Assembly (NCBI RefSeq): GCF_031755915.1 | Contig: NC_083389.1 | Coordinates: forward strand, 18,391,501-18,455,500 | Length of the DNA stretch: 64,000 bases | Source: Ziziphus jujuba | Lineage: Eukaryota > Streptophyta > Magnoliopsida > Rosales > Rhamnaceae | Direction: 5' to 3' | In this document: piece by piece, positions 53,534 through 64,000 of the stretch | Layout: each line of letters begins with the position of its first letter | Position numbering within the stretch: position 1 is the first letter of the stretch | The notes under the pieces: generated by a model | Seen by the model: the letters and a program-made list of their open reading frames with translations, nothing else | Databases searched by the model: none | What the model was told of the DNA's origin: nothing | Made by a program: the position numbers and the translations under genes

Positions 53534-54625
53534 AAGATTTTGCTCAGGTTTGGTATATCTTATTTGATTTATTCGTTTTTCTGTTATTCTACAACTTTAA
53601 AATTAGGTTAAGATTGTTCTTAATTCATACACTTTCTGCATCTTTAAAAAAAAAAAAAATCATTCGTAGCCAAATTAGGTTCTTTGTTTTACCATATTTT
53701 TTGCTTCCTAGTTTATTGGTTATCTTTCATTATTGTTCTTGGTAATTTAGTTTATAGTTTATTTTTAATTGCTGTTTTTTATCTTAATTATTTGAATTCA
53801 TATATTTAAAAAAAAAAAGAAAAAAAGAGGATTTGCGGCAACATATACAAATTCACAAAATTTGCAAATTTGTATTTTGGTGGTCTCAGGTTTGGTGGGA
53901 TTTTGGTATTGGAATTGCAATTTTTTTTTTTATTCTTGCTACTGGAGTTGTGTTTAAAGTTTTGTGAGTGAAATTAAAACAAAAACAAAAAAAAGGGCCA
54001 ATTTGTTGAAAATCGAAGTTTGAATTTGTTTGGGCTGGAAATTTTGGTTTGATATTTGGAGTTGCTGGAACTTTTTATTGCTGCTAGAAATTTGTATTTT
54101 TGAATGTAAAAAAAATAAATTATTTGGATTAAAATTAGTTAAGGGATTTGATACAAAAACTTGAATTACAAAAAGCAATAACCAATAACTATCCTATATT
54201 TTTGTTTAATTTGATTCTTGTTCGTGTTTGAGTTTCTTTCTCTATATTTTATCCTTGACTTATAGGTTTAGTAATATTTTGGTCAGATTTTTTATTCATA
54301 CCAAAAAAAATTTTGCTTGTTGATTTACCTTATTGTTGCATAGAAAAGCCGAGAACTAGGTTTTGTTAATTCATTCGGTATTGCTTGCTTTTTACTGTTT
54401 TGTTGATAAGTTTAATTAAAACATACTTGTGATCTAATTGCTTTTTTGTGGGTGTTTTAAGTAGAAATTTGAGATAATTCTTTAAGTGGAAAAAGACAAC
54501 AAAGTGTGAGCTTAAAAGAGGGTAAAAGTCAAAATTAGTGTGGAAACATAAGTGTCGAGACCTTATTTGAGTGAAACACTTAAGGGAGTGAATTTGGTAA
54601 GGATTTTTATATTATTTTTACTAAC
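53534..54625 (+). other. Element D untranslated leader
   Basis: A+T-rich, with poly-A runs (about 53646-53658, 53808-53826), homologous to the leaders of A and B. No gene. Confidence 0.7.
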
Positions 54626-55760
54626 ATGGAAGATTCAAAGATGATGAGAGAAGATGGCTCATTAAGAATTAAAGAACAGGAATCCGTAGGATTCAAGGGT
54701 GATTCCCGAGCCACAGGGAGTGGAAATGAGCACAAAGACATGATGGGGGTCTTGGAGCAATTACAGCGGATCAATGCTTGATTTGACGATATAGATTGAA
54801 GGATTGATAGGTTAGAGACTTCACAAGGTGGACCAAATCTTAGGCAAGAGTTTCAAGGTGACCAAGGTTGAGGTCGAGCAGGCCGAGGGCGATCTAGAGA
54901 AGAATTCAGGGAAGGTAACTTTGGAGATGAATTTGATGAAGAGATTGATGATATTTTTGTCCTCCAAGGAAGGACAACCCATGGAAGACCAGCAAGGAAT
55001 GAGTATGATAATCTTGGAAATATTAAGGCCAACATACCACCTTTTTTAGGAAAAAGTGATCGGAGGCTTACCTAGAATGGGAGGAGGGAATGGAGATGAT
55101 ATTCGACTGTCATAACTATTAGGAAGCTAAGAAAGTTAAATTGGCAGCTTTGGAATTTTGTCATTATGCATTCCAATGGTGGAAAAATAAGCAAAGTACC
55201 TGAAGAAGAGTTGAAGATGAACCCATCACTACTTGGCGACAAAAGGAGCCATGAGAAAGAGGTTTCTACCAAGTCATTACCATTGGTTGCTGCATCAAAG
55301 ACTCCAATTATTATCACAAGATAGTAGGTCCATGGAGGATTATTACAAGGAGAGGGAGATGCTCATGATGTGATTGAGCATGAATGAAGATAGAGAAGCA
55401 ACCATGTCATGGTTTCTAGTTGGGTTGAATCGAGAGATAGGCAATCACTTGGAATTACAACAATATGTAGAATTGGAAGAGATGTTGCATATGGCTATCA
55501 AACTTGAGAATCAATTCAAAAGGAGGGGCACAAGTACACAATTTGGAGGAGTACCAAACATCAGGAGGTCAAATCCAAGTGTTTGGAGAAGCAATCCCAC
55601 ATATGACAACAAGCAAAAACCGAAGCTAGGTGATAAAAGCACCAATCAGCCAAAAAGGGAGGCTAAAATCGAATCTGTCCAAACACTAAGGAATGAAAGT
55701 AAATCAAATTCTAAACCTTCTAGAACTCATGATATTGTGTGTTTTAAGTGTCAGGGATGA
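54626..55760 (+). pseudogene. Element D gag (broken)
   Basis: Starts MEDSKMMREDGSLRIKEQES. Capsid pieces NIKANIPPFLGKSD and LEEMLHMAIKLENQFKRRG are clear. Stops lie near 54779, 54797 and 54868, frameshifts between 55060 and 55370. The zinc knuckle starts CFKCQG and meets a TGA at 55758-55760, the same codon that is TGA in element A; here the remaining His is also lost. Confidence 0.85.
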
Positions 55761-56940
55761 GACTTAGAATCCTTGTGCTAAAAGGTAATGGTGAGTTAGA
55801 ATCCGAAAGTGAAGAAAGTATAGATGAAACCAAGCAAGAAGAGGAAGAACTTGAAGATGAAGCCAAGGCCTTGAATGCTAAATTGAGCTTGGTGAGTAGA
55901 AGAGTCTTAACCGTGTACAAAGATGAGGATCAAATACAAAGAGAGAACATCTTCCACACTCATTGTGAAATCCAAGGTAAGATTTGTAGTATGATGATTG
56001 ATAATGGAAGTTGTACAAATGTAATTAGTAATGTTGTGGTTGAAAAATTAAGCTTAGCTACAATAAAATATCCCAAACCATATAGATTAGAATGGCTTAA
56101 TGATAGTGGTGAAATAAAAGTAAACAAACAAGTTAAAATAAATTTCAGCATGGATAAATATGTGGATGTTGTGCCTATGCATGCCGGACATATTTTATTA
56201 GGTAGACTATGGCAATTTGATAAAGATACTATACATTATGGTCGAGAGAATGCTATTTTTTAGAATTAAAGGTAAAAAGATCAAGTTGAAACCATTGACT
56301 CCCAAGGAGGTATTTAAAGACCAACTATAAGTACAACAAAAGAGGGAGGCCAAAAAGCTTAAAGAAAAGACAAGTGTACCACCTACGGCTTCAACACCCA
56401 TTCAAAGGGACAAGGCCGAGCAAGACCAACCAGGTAAGTTTCCTAAACTCAAACTTGAGGGGAAAGAAAAAGAGAAAGCTGAGAGAGTGAAAAACTTGGA
56501 AAAACCCGATAGTGTGAGGAAATTGGAAAAAGCCGAGAATGAAAGGAAAATTAAGATGGCCGAGAGAAAGAAAGGAAAAATAAAAATTCGTATCTTAGTT
56601 TTTGGGATGTTAATAAAGCTATTTTAAGTAAGAAACCATTGCTGGTCATGAATTATAAAGATGTATTTCTAAATGATCAAGTTAATTCCAAAGAACTTGA
56701 ATTGCCAAGTTCTATGTTTTGCTCTTTTGTACGAATTTGATGATGTCTTTTCGATGGAAATTCCTAATGGTTTACCACCTATCTGAAGGATTGGACATTA
56801 AATTTATTTTATGCCAGGAGCTGCAATTCCTAATAGGCCTGCATATAGGAGTAATCCCGAGGAGACGAAAAAGCTATGAAGGCAGGTAAGTAAGTTACTT
56901 GACAAAGGTTACATTCGTAAGAGTATGAATCCATATGTTG
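55761..56940 (+). pseudogene. Element D protease and protease-RT linker
   Basis: An acidic spacer (ESESEESIDETKQEEEELED) is followed by CEIQGKICSMMIDNGSCTNVI, where the active-site triad DSG has become DNG. HAGHILLGRLWQFDKDTIHY comes next. The frame then breaks, and the linker (KKLKEKTSVPPTASTP, ERKKGKIKIRI) and the FDDVFSMEIPNGLPPI-like stretch before RT are in several frames. Confidence 0.8.
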
Positions 56941-58188
56941 TTCTTGTTTTATTAGTTCCTAAGAAAGATGGGTCATGATGCATGTATGTTGATTGTAGAG
57001 CCATAAATAATATTACCATTAAATATAGGCATCCAATTCCTAGGTTAGATGACATGTTAGATGAATTGCATGGAGCATGTATGTTTACTAAAATTGATTT
57101 TAGGAGTGGATATCATCAAATTAGAATGAAAGAGGGGGATGAATGGAAAACCACATTTAAAACAAAATATGGATTGTATGAGTGGTTAGTAATGCCTTTT
57201 GGTTTAACTAATGCACCTAGTACTTTCATAAGATTAATGAACCATGTTATGCGACCATTCATTGGAAAATTTGTGATTGTTTATTTTGATGATATTCTTG
57301 TATAGAAGAGGCATTTAGATGAGCATGTAGAATATCTTAGGTTGGTTTTAGGAGTACATAGAAAGGAAAGATTATTTGTTAACCTCAAAAAGTATGATTT
57401 TTGTAAAGATGAATTGGTTTTTCTAGGATTTGTTGTAAGTGCTGTAGGAATTAAAGTTGATCAATCGAAGGTCAAGGCAATCCAAGAATGGTCGAAACCT
57501 ACATCTATCACCCAAGTGAGGAGCTTTCATGGTTTGGCTAGTTTTTATCAAAGATTTTAGCACCATCGCAACACCTTTGACTGAAGTTATAAAGAAAACT
57601 GTTGGCTTCAAATAGGGGGAAGTACAAGAAAAATCTTTTAATTTGTTGAAAGAAAAATTAACCAATGCACATTTACTAGTTTCGCCAAATTTTTCTAAGA
57701 CTTTTGAAATTGAGTGTGATGCTTTAAGTGTAGGTATTGGAGCTGTTTTAATGCAAGAAGGAAGATTCATAGCCTACTTTAGCGAGAAATTGAATGGAGC
57801 TGCACTAAACTACCCGACCTATGACAAAGAGATGTATGCTTTGGTGAGAGCTTTGGAAACATGGCAGCACTATTTAATGCCAAAGGAGTTTGTGATTCAT
57901 ACGGATCATAAATCTTTAAACCACATTAAAGGTCAAGGGAAGCTCAATCAAACGTATGCTAAATGGGTTGAGTTCACTGAAATTTATCCTTATGTCATCC
58001 GCTACAAAAAAGATAAAGAAAATGTGGTCGCTGATGCATTATCCCGAAAATATGTACTATTTTCTACCTTAGATGCTATATTGCTTAGATTTGAACAATT
58101 GAAAGAACTTTATGAGCATGATAGTGACTTAGGAACTGTACAAAACATGGTTTTAATAAATTTTACATCTTTGAGGGATATTTTTTAA
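56941..58188 (+). pseudogene. Element D reverse transcriptase and RNase H (broken)
   Basis: RT reads [60 protein letters not shown], with YFDD at 57282-57293 and a TAG at 57303. The connection part reads [20 protein letters not shown] and [18 protein letters not shown]. RNase H reads [20 protein letters not shown] (first Asp present), [20 protein letters not shown] and [18 protein letters not shown], to [20 protein letters not shown]. It is the best-preserved RT/RNase H of the family here apart from stops at 57303 and 57557 and a frameshift near 57560-57640. Confidence 0.88.
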
Positions 58189-59266
58189 GGAAAACACTTT
58201 GTGTGCCTAATTGTCACATTAGGGAATTGTTGTGAGGGAAGGACATGATGGTGGTTTAATGGGTCATTTTGGTGTTTTGAAGACTTTGTCCTTGTTCCAA
58301 CAACATTTTTATTGGCCTAACATGAAGAGAGATGTGGAGAGAATATGTGAAAGATGCTTGAAATGCCAAAAAGCTAAGTCTAAATTGAAGCCGCATGGTT
58401 TGTATCATCCTTTGCCGATTTCAACCTTTCCTTGGATGGATTTATCTATGGATTTTGTTCTTGGTTTACCTAGGTCTGAAACAAGTAAGGATTCAGTTTT
58501 TGTTATTGTGGCTAGATTTTCTAAGATGGCACATTTTATTGCATGTAATAAAACTGATGATGCATCTAATGTTGTTAATTTATTCTTTAAGGAAATTATG
58601 AGATTGCATGGTATGCCTATAACTATTGTTTCGGATAGGGATGCTAAGTTCTTAAATTAATTTTGGAAAACTTTATGGGCTAAATTAAGAACTAAACTTC
58701 TATTTTCAACTATTTGTCATCCACAAACTAAAGTAGTACATAGGACTTTGTCTACATTGTTACGAGCTTTAATTAGTAGAAATTTAACAACATGGGAAGA
58801 ATGTTTGCCACATTTTGAATTTGCTTATAACAGATCTTTGCATTCAATGACTAAATGTACACCATTTGAGATTGTTTATGGTTTTAATCTTTTGACTCCA
58901 TTAGATGTAACACCTTTGCCTTTAAGTGAACATGCTAATCTAGATGGAAAGCAAAAACCTGATTTTGTAAAGCAGATTTATCAAAAGACTAAGTCAAATA
59001 TTGAGAGAAGGATCGAGCAATAAGCAAAGAATACTAATCAAGGCCGAAAATAGGCTGTTTTTAAACCTGGAGATTGGGTTTGGTTGCACTTAAGAAAGGA
59101 GAAGTTTCCCGAACAAAGAAAGTTGAAGCTTATGCTACGTGGAGATAGACCCTTTCAAGTTTTAGAAAGTTAACTTGCCAGGTGAGTATAATGTTAGTGC
59201 TACATTTAATGTTGATGACTTATTTCCTTTTGCTACAGGTAATCATTTTGATTTTAGGGCAAATCC
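58189..59266 (+). pseudogene. Element D integrase (catalytic Glu deleted)
   Basis: The zinc module is [26 protein letters not shown] with both Cys. The core is [19 protein letters not shown] and [14 protein letters not shown]. At 58730 a 12-bp deletion against element B removes the DGQTE block with the catalytic Glu (HPQT then KVVHRTLS). It then continues with [35 protein letters not shown] and GDWVWLHLRKEKFPEQ. Another deletion removes most of the part that reads INDNAYKLD in B. Confidence 0.88.
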
Positions 59267-60374
59267 ATAATCGACAACCCGCTAGGGTGCAAATCCAATA
59301 CAGTTGAAGACCGGGCCAATCACTAGGGCACAAGCCAAAAGATTTAAGGACAACCTAGCTATCTTTATACAAGGATTTATCAATTCTAAAAAGGGCTTGT
59401 CAATTTCTGAAGATTCAAAGCCTGTTTTAAGTATCCAAGTGGTGAAGGTCAATATAAACCCTGGTAGTTGTTTTAGTGCATTTTTGGATTCCAAGCAGCA
59501 AGGAATGGATCCAACACTTTATTAATTCAATGAATATCACTAAAAGATCATGGAATCAATTTAAGGTAGAAGCAAAAGCAATCAAAGAAGGCATTTGTGC
59601 ATAGGAGGAGTTTTTGGCCGAAATTGCTGTTTTGTTGCTGGCTTTACTGTGTTTTGTTTATTTGGTATTTTCTCTTTGTTCCAATTAAGGGCAATATATG
59701 GGGATCATATATAATCCTATGTGGAATCTACATGGCCTATGGGAGTGGATTTGGAGCCTTTACAAGCTGACAATTGGTCAAAGATACCTTAATGGTCAAA
59801 CTAGTCAACTAGTTTCCTAATTTGAGTTTGACTTTTTTGTTTTAGGAAATTAGTCTTATATTTGGTTTTTATTTATTTATTTACTGGAAAAATTAACTTA
59901 TAAATTTATAATTTTATTATTTTCAATTTAAATTAATTAATTCCTAATTCAAAATAAAGGAATTAATTAATCAAATTAGAATTAGGAAAGCGAAGGAATT
60001 TCAGCCACATTAGGAAATTGACATTGCTTGGCCGATTTTGTCTTAGCTTTTTAGGGTTTATTGTTTTGTGACTTTAGCATATTTAAAGACTTATATTTCA
60101 AAGAAAACATACCTTCAATAATATTCAGAAAATTAATTATGAGATAGAATTCTTTTAGTTCTCTTTGAACACCTAAAACAACATTAGAGAGTGACTGTTT
60201 TAGTTTTGACTTATCGATAAGGCTTCTATAACCTATTGTGGCGTCTTCATTATACCAAGGTTTCTAATCACAGATTGTTTAGTGGTTAAATTTTTTACAT
60301 AAGAACTTGAACTTAATTGAGATCCGGACTAATATAATACGAGTTTAGGAACGAGTAGACCTAGGTTCATATCA
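59267..60374 (+). mobile_element. Element D 3' LTR (start deleted)
   Basis: Starts within the LTR at ATAATCGACAACCC and ends GTTCATATCA. It has the same pol-tail coding stretch (GPITRAQAKRFKDNLAIFIQ, SIQVVKVNINPGSCFSAFLD) as the 5' LTR. Clearly diverged from it. Confidence 0.88.
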
Positions 60375-60880
60375 GATGTAAAATGCAATGTGCATAAATA
60401 TTTGAAAAAATAACTCATCAGAAAATATCGTTACAACTTGTCTTACTCCTAAAGCACACAAAATATGGGACCATCTTAAGACCCGTACAATTTATTTCTT
60501 GTAATGCTTAAATTCTTTGTATTATGCTACAATCCCATTGTTGTCACAGTTTCGGGTAATAGACTGACCTGCACTCGGTATGACCTATAAATCCATAAGT
60601 ACATTTCAAGCCACACAAGGTAGAGTCAAAGACACAAGTTCCTTAATTCTCCACTAAATAATGGCTCCTCCAACTGATGGCTCCTCCATTCAAGGTAAAC
60701 TCATAACTTAATGTTGATCCACTAAAGTCAATACTCTTTTGGAAACCTAAGTTTGTATTACCAATGGCTTTCAAACTCCCACTAAAATACACCAGCATAT
60801 AGTCCCTTATTCTTTTTAAATGCTTCCATATATGCTCCATTGTAGTCTAGTATTTCACTCAGGGGTCTGTATGGTACTGG
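60375..60880 (-). pseudogene. Element E copia RNase H region
   Basis: The minus strand reads MEHIWKHLKRIRDYMLVYFS, GNTNLGFQKSIDFSGSTLSY, EFTLNGGAISWRS, the usual copia line KYLKRTRDYMLVY, then SGYVFTLNGGAISWRS. Further downstream to the D border the frame is unreadable. Confidence 0.8.
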
Positions 60881-62030
60881 ATCACTACTCTCACTATGTA
60901 ACAGATATCTGGTCTAGTGTACAACAGGTATACATGAAACTACTAAGTGCCACAACATGTGATTTTTTACTTATAAGTTCTTTCTCTTAGGATTTTGATG
61001 ATTACTTCTTATAAAGATGAATTCCATATTTGAAAGGTAAGATACCCCTTTTAGAATTCTCCTAGTTGAACTCGGCTACTATTTTATCGATGTAAGAAGC
61101 TTACGATAAAGTCAACATCTTACTCTTTTGGTTACAAAATTTTAATCCCTAGAATATAATTAGCTTCATTCAAGTCCTTCATATCAAAATACTTTTCAAG
61201 TACCTCCTCACATTTAATAACACTTTCACATTATTTCCTTCTAGAAGGACATCATCTACATAAAGAACTAAAAAAAAAAAAAAAAAGATACTACTACTCC
61301 ATGGATCTTTCTGTACACACACAGCCCATTAAGACTTTTCTTATAGTCAAAACTAGTGTTCCATTACCTGGATCCTTTTATACACACACAGTCTATCAAG
61401 ACTTTTCGGGAAAAAAAAAATAATGCTTTTGTAGTCAAAACTAATGTTCCATTACCTGAATGCTTGTTTAAGTCCACAAATTGACCCATGCAATAGCAAA
61501 CCATTTGTTTTCGGCCTTTGGCTATGAACTATTTTTTATTGTTACCACATACATGTGTCATTCTCTAGCTCACTATTTAGAAAACGATTTTGACATCCAT
61601 TCAAGAGCTTTTCTTATGGCTAAGAGAATCCAAATAGATTCAATCATAGCTATTGGAGAGAAAATTTCTATACCCTTTTGCTAGGTATAATCTTTTTGCA
61701 CCAATCTAGCTTTGAAGGTTTCTTTCTTCCCATCTAATCCTCTCTTTCTCTTGTAGATCCACTTGTATCCAATAGGTGTCACCCTTTTTAGGTGCTTTTA
61801 CAAGAGACCAAACTATGTTAAAATCCATCTCACAATCCATTGCCTTTTGCCCATCTTGTACATCAACATCCTCCAGTGCTTCCCTATAAGTATTAGAATC
61901 ATTATCAAGATTATCCATAACGACCTGTCATTTCTTTCTTAACAATAAATTTTTTGTAGGTCTATGTATCACTTTTCCACTATGACTTTACTACGCTAGC
62001 TAGTGAACATGTATAGGAGAATGTAAGTTT
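60881..62030 (-). pseudogene. Element E copia reverse transcriptase (broken)
   Basis: From about 61920 on the minus strand, SNTYREALEDVDVQDGQKAM leads to VTPIGYKWIYKRKRGLDGKK and ETFKARLVQKDYT. A degenerate middle follows, then the active site YVDDVLLEG, with YVDD at 61251-61262. Near 61303-61460 a block (CCATTACCTG.ATCCTTT, CACACACAG, AAGACTTTTC, AGTCAAAACTA) is tandemly repeated, which destroys the frame. Confidence 0.8.
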
Positions 62031-62040
62031 TAACAGTTAT

Positions 62041-64000
62041 TGTAACACCCCGTCCCAAAGTATGTCGAAATTTTTATACATTGATCGAGGTTGACCGTTG
62101 ACCAAGAAGGTCAAAATTTTGACTTTTTGTTATGGATGGAATTTTGTGTTGACCGAGGCACCATTTCAAAGTACGTATCGTCCCGAGTTCGTAGACTAGT
62201 AGCACATAAAAAACAGAGCTACCGTTTGAAAGTTACGAGCAAGACAAGTTGAGGTCCAAACTGTCCAAGGGGTGTCGAAGTTGACTTTTTATTCATATAG
62301 ATTTGAACTTTGACTCATGCATGGTTGTGAAGTACTCATCAATATGAGTTAATAGACTAGCAGCACACCCGATTTGGATATGTGGCTTGAAAGTTATGGA
62401 CATGTAAAGTTTTCCGAATACTATAATATTTTAATATATTTTGACTTGAATGAACAGTATGTGTGCCATGTGTAATGTTTTCAACCAATCCCGTGAGTGA
62501 ACGGTGTCACCCATGGGTGGTTTTTAATTTGGCCAAAACATATGTGGGCCGGAGGGGAAGAGAGAGAGAAAGGGGAGGAGAGAGAGAGAGGAGAGACCAC
62601 CACTAGCCACCATCGATTTGCCATTTTTAGGCCACCCTTTCCATACAAATGCCACCCCACCTTGAAATCCACTTGAAAATCGGCCGGCCAGCCAAAAATC
62701 ACGGCCAACCGATCGTCGATGCGCCCAAATCGAGACTTTTCCGGTGGCGGCGCCGATTGCTTCAAACCCAAATTTCTCCCCGATCCGACCTCCATTTGCC
62801 TCACCACCGGTCCCATCCATTCACCCGTCCTCCGATCTACTTTTCCTCCAAAAATCATGGTCAGTGGCCACCGGACGCGCCGCCGGCAATGACGGTTTCC
62901 GGTGACTACAGCAGCTCATCGAGAAACCGATTTTCGACGAGTTTCCAATTGCACCGCCTATCTTCTTCCACTAATTTCGACCCCCTGAACCAAATCCGGT
63001 GTCCACTTTCCCCAATTTTTAACAGATTGGGAGAATCGAGGGTCTAAAATCTCAGAGCTTTCCGGCGAGATTCCGGCCACCATGGGTCCGATCTCCGAGA
63101 AGTAAGACCATATTCGTAATCCTCGCTTCGCAAGCTTCGATTCAGTATATCATTCATAAATTTTGATTGTCGTTTGTGTTCGTTCTCCCGGGTACCCATT
63201 TGTGAATTACCCGATTAAAATATTAATTTATTTGATTTTATGTGACGTTGATATTTTAGGTGCACATGTGGGTAGTGGATTTGATCCTGTGGAGGATCTT
63301 GATTGCTACGCATGCTCGAGGTGAGTGACCCACCTTCAAAATTATTTTAGGTGATTAATTATATATTTTGTGTTAATTGATTATTTGGAAAATATGTTTT
63401 ATGTGTTGGTGATTTAATAAAATTACTCTTTAATTTTATATTGTTAATTTATGATAATTTTAATGTGTGTTTTGGTGCCAAAAATATACTTGTGAATTTA
63501 AAGGAATTGTGGTTTTAATTCCCTTAATTTATTGTTATATTTATTATTAGATATATTGTGCAAAATTGTATGATTTTAATAGTATATAAATTTATGTGAT
63601 TTAATATTACTTTGGCATGGATTGATTGTATGGATTTGAAAAAAATTATTTATTTTAAATTTATTATATATTGAGGAATTGTGGAATTTAATTATTTATG
63701 AAGTTTATGTGGGTTTAAAGGATATGTTGATTTAAATTAATTTTTGAGGATTTGAGAAAGATATGGGTTTGAATTATTATGTTTAAAAATATTTATACAT
63801 TGGAATATTAAAGATTTGACTTTATGCCATTGGAAAATTTATATATTTGAATTGATGGAATTGAGAGTTGATGGATTTGAAATTTATGGAATTGATGCAA
63901 TGGTTTTATGATAATGATTTTATAAAGAAATGTGAAAAAGTTTTGGATTTAAATGAATACAATAAATCTGGTGGTATTTTATACAAATATTGATTTTATG
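62041..64000 (+). mobile_element. Tekay/Del-like LTR, plus strand, continues beyond the window
   Basis: It starts TGTAACACCCCGTCCC, the LTR-sense start of the H family. It follows the H LTR through the repeated AGACTAGTAGCAC and AGACTAGCAGCACAC lines, the CCATGTG lines, a purine tract (62556-62595), a G+C-rich part (62640-63070) and CATGCTCGAGGTGAGTGACC at 63310-63330. The open frame 62649-63047 (132 residues, Pro/Ser/Arg-rich) lies in that G+C-rich part and is not conserved as protein in the H LTRs, so I do not call it a gene. It cuts copia E at 62040. Confidence 0.85.

Larger units (their letters stand above)
52385..60374 (+). mobile_element. Element D: Ty3/gypsy retrotransposon (same family as A, B, C), plus strand
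   Basis: It is 8.0 kb with order 5' LTR, primer site, gag, protease, RT, RNase H, integrase, 3' LTR, all on the plus strand. Every domain has lesions. A deletion near 59266 removed the polypurine tract and the first ~30 bp of the 3' LTR, so this copy could not complete reverse transcription. Confidence 0.9.
51158..62040 (-). mobile_element. Element E: degenerate Ty1/copia retrotransposon, minus strand, split by element D and cut by a Tekay-type LTR
   Basis: RT and RNase H lie at 62000-60375 on the minus strand. After removal of D the non-coding 3' part continues at 52384-51158. There the minus strand has CAGTTGATAAATAAAGCTC-type post-pol sequence and a possible LTR end ATGATTCCAACA at 51158. 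Upstream domains (gag to integrase) would lie beyond 62040, where the LTR at 62041 begins. Confidence 0.6.

Noticed and set aside
49561..62030. Treating copia pieces F and E as one element
   Set aside because: Both are on the minus strand, but the integrase piece (F) lies downstream of the RT piece (E), the wrong order for one copia element.
62649..63047. 132-residue Pro/Ser/Arg-rich frame
   Set aside because: It is inside an LTR, and the corresponding parts of the H LTRs do not keep the frame; composition explains it.

Overview
This is plant nuclear DNA, A+T-rich, almost certainly from a eudicot; I cannot name the species. The clade call rests on an extracellular leucine-rich-repeat receptor-like protein (RLP) family of the EIX2/Cf-9 type and on plant-type Ty3/gypsy and Ty1/copia retrotransposons whose primer-binding sites match initiator tRNA-Met. 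I see no bacterial or organellar operons, no CRISPR array, and no convincing tRNA or rRNA gene.

Only one gene looks intact: an RLP of 985 residues on the minus strand (31009-33966). It sits in the wreck of a head-to-tail RLP cluster. A second RLP copy is a pseudogene in two pieces, N-terminal part at 25235-25533 and LRR part at 1118-2923. They are separated by about 22 kb of transposons that went into the reading frame. A third copy survives only as its 3' flank (34201-34473 continuing at 44839-45182), itself split by a transposon.

Layout. 1-1084: A+T-rich DNA, a degenerate 20-bp repeat and the tail of a Tekay/Del-like LTR. 1118-25533: the split RLP pseudogene. It is filled by a copia element (Copia-1, plus strand), which in turn carries gypsy element A (minus strand, 6533-21626) and a solo LTR, C (21776-22906). 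Element A carries gypsy element B (plus strand, 14038-21364) inside its 5' LTR. A, B and C belong to one gypsy family and each has a matching 5-bp target duplication. 25534-31008: intergenic DNA, a diverged Tekay-type LTR with a long GA microsatellite, and the RLP 3' flank. 31009-33966: the RLP gene. 34474-44838: a small hAT-like element split by a complete Tekay/Del-like retrotransposon, H (35280-44798), with LTRs of about 3.4 kb. 45340-49275: a DNA-transposon-like region built of hairpin repeats. 49561-62040: copia remnants F and E on the minus strand; E is split by gypsy element D (52385-60374, same family as A-C). 62041-64000: a Tekay-type LTR running off the window.

The order of events can be read from the nesting: RLP duplication, Copia-1 insertion, A and C into Copia-1, and B into A. 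Independently, D went into copia E and H into the hAT-like element. All transposon open reading frames are broken by stops, frameshifts, deletions or an inversion. I found no clearly new biological system. The strongest leads are an inverted pol block in B, a pol reading frame that continues into the LTR in the A-D family, stop codons shared between copies, and the hairpin-unit array.
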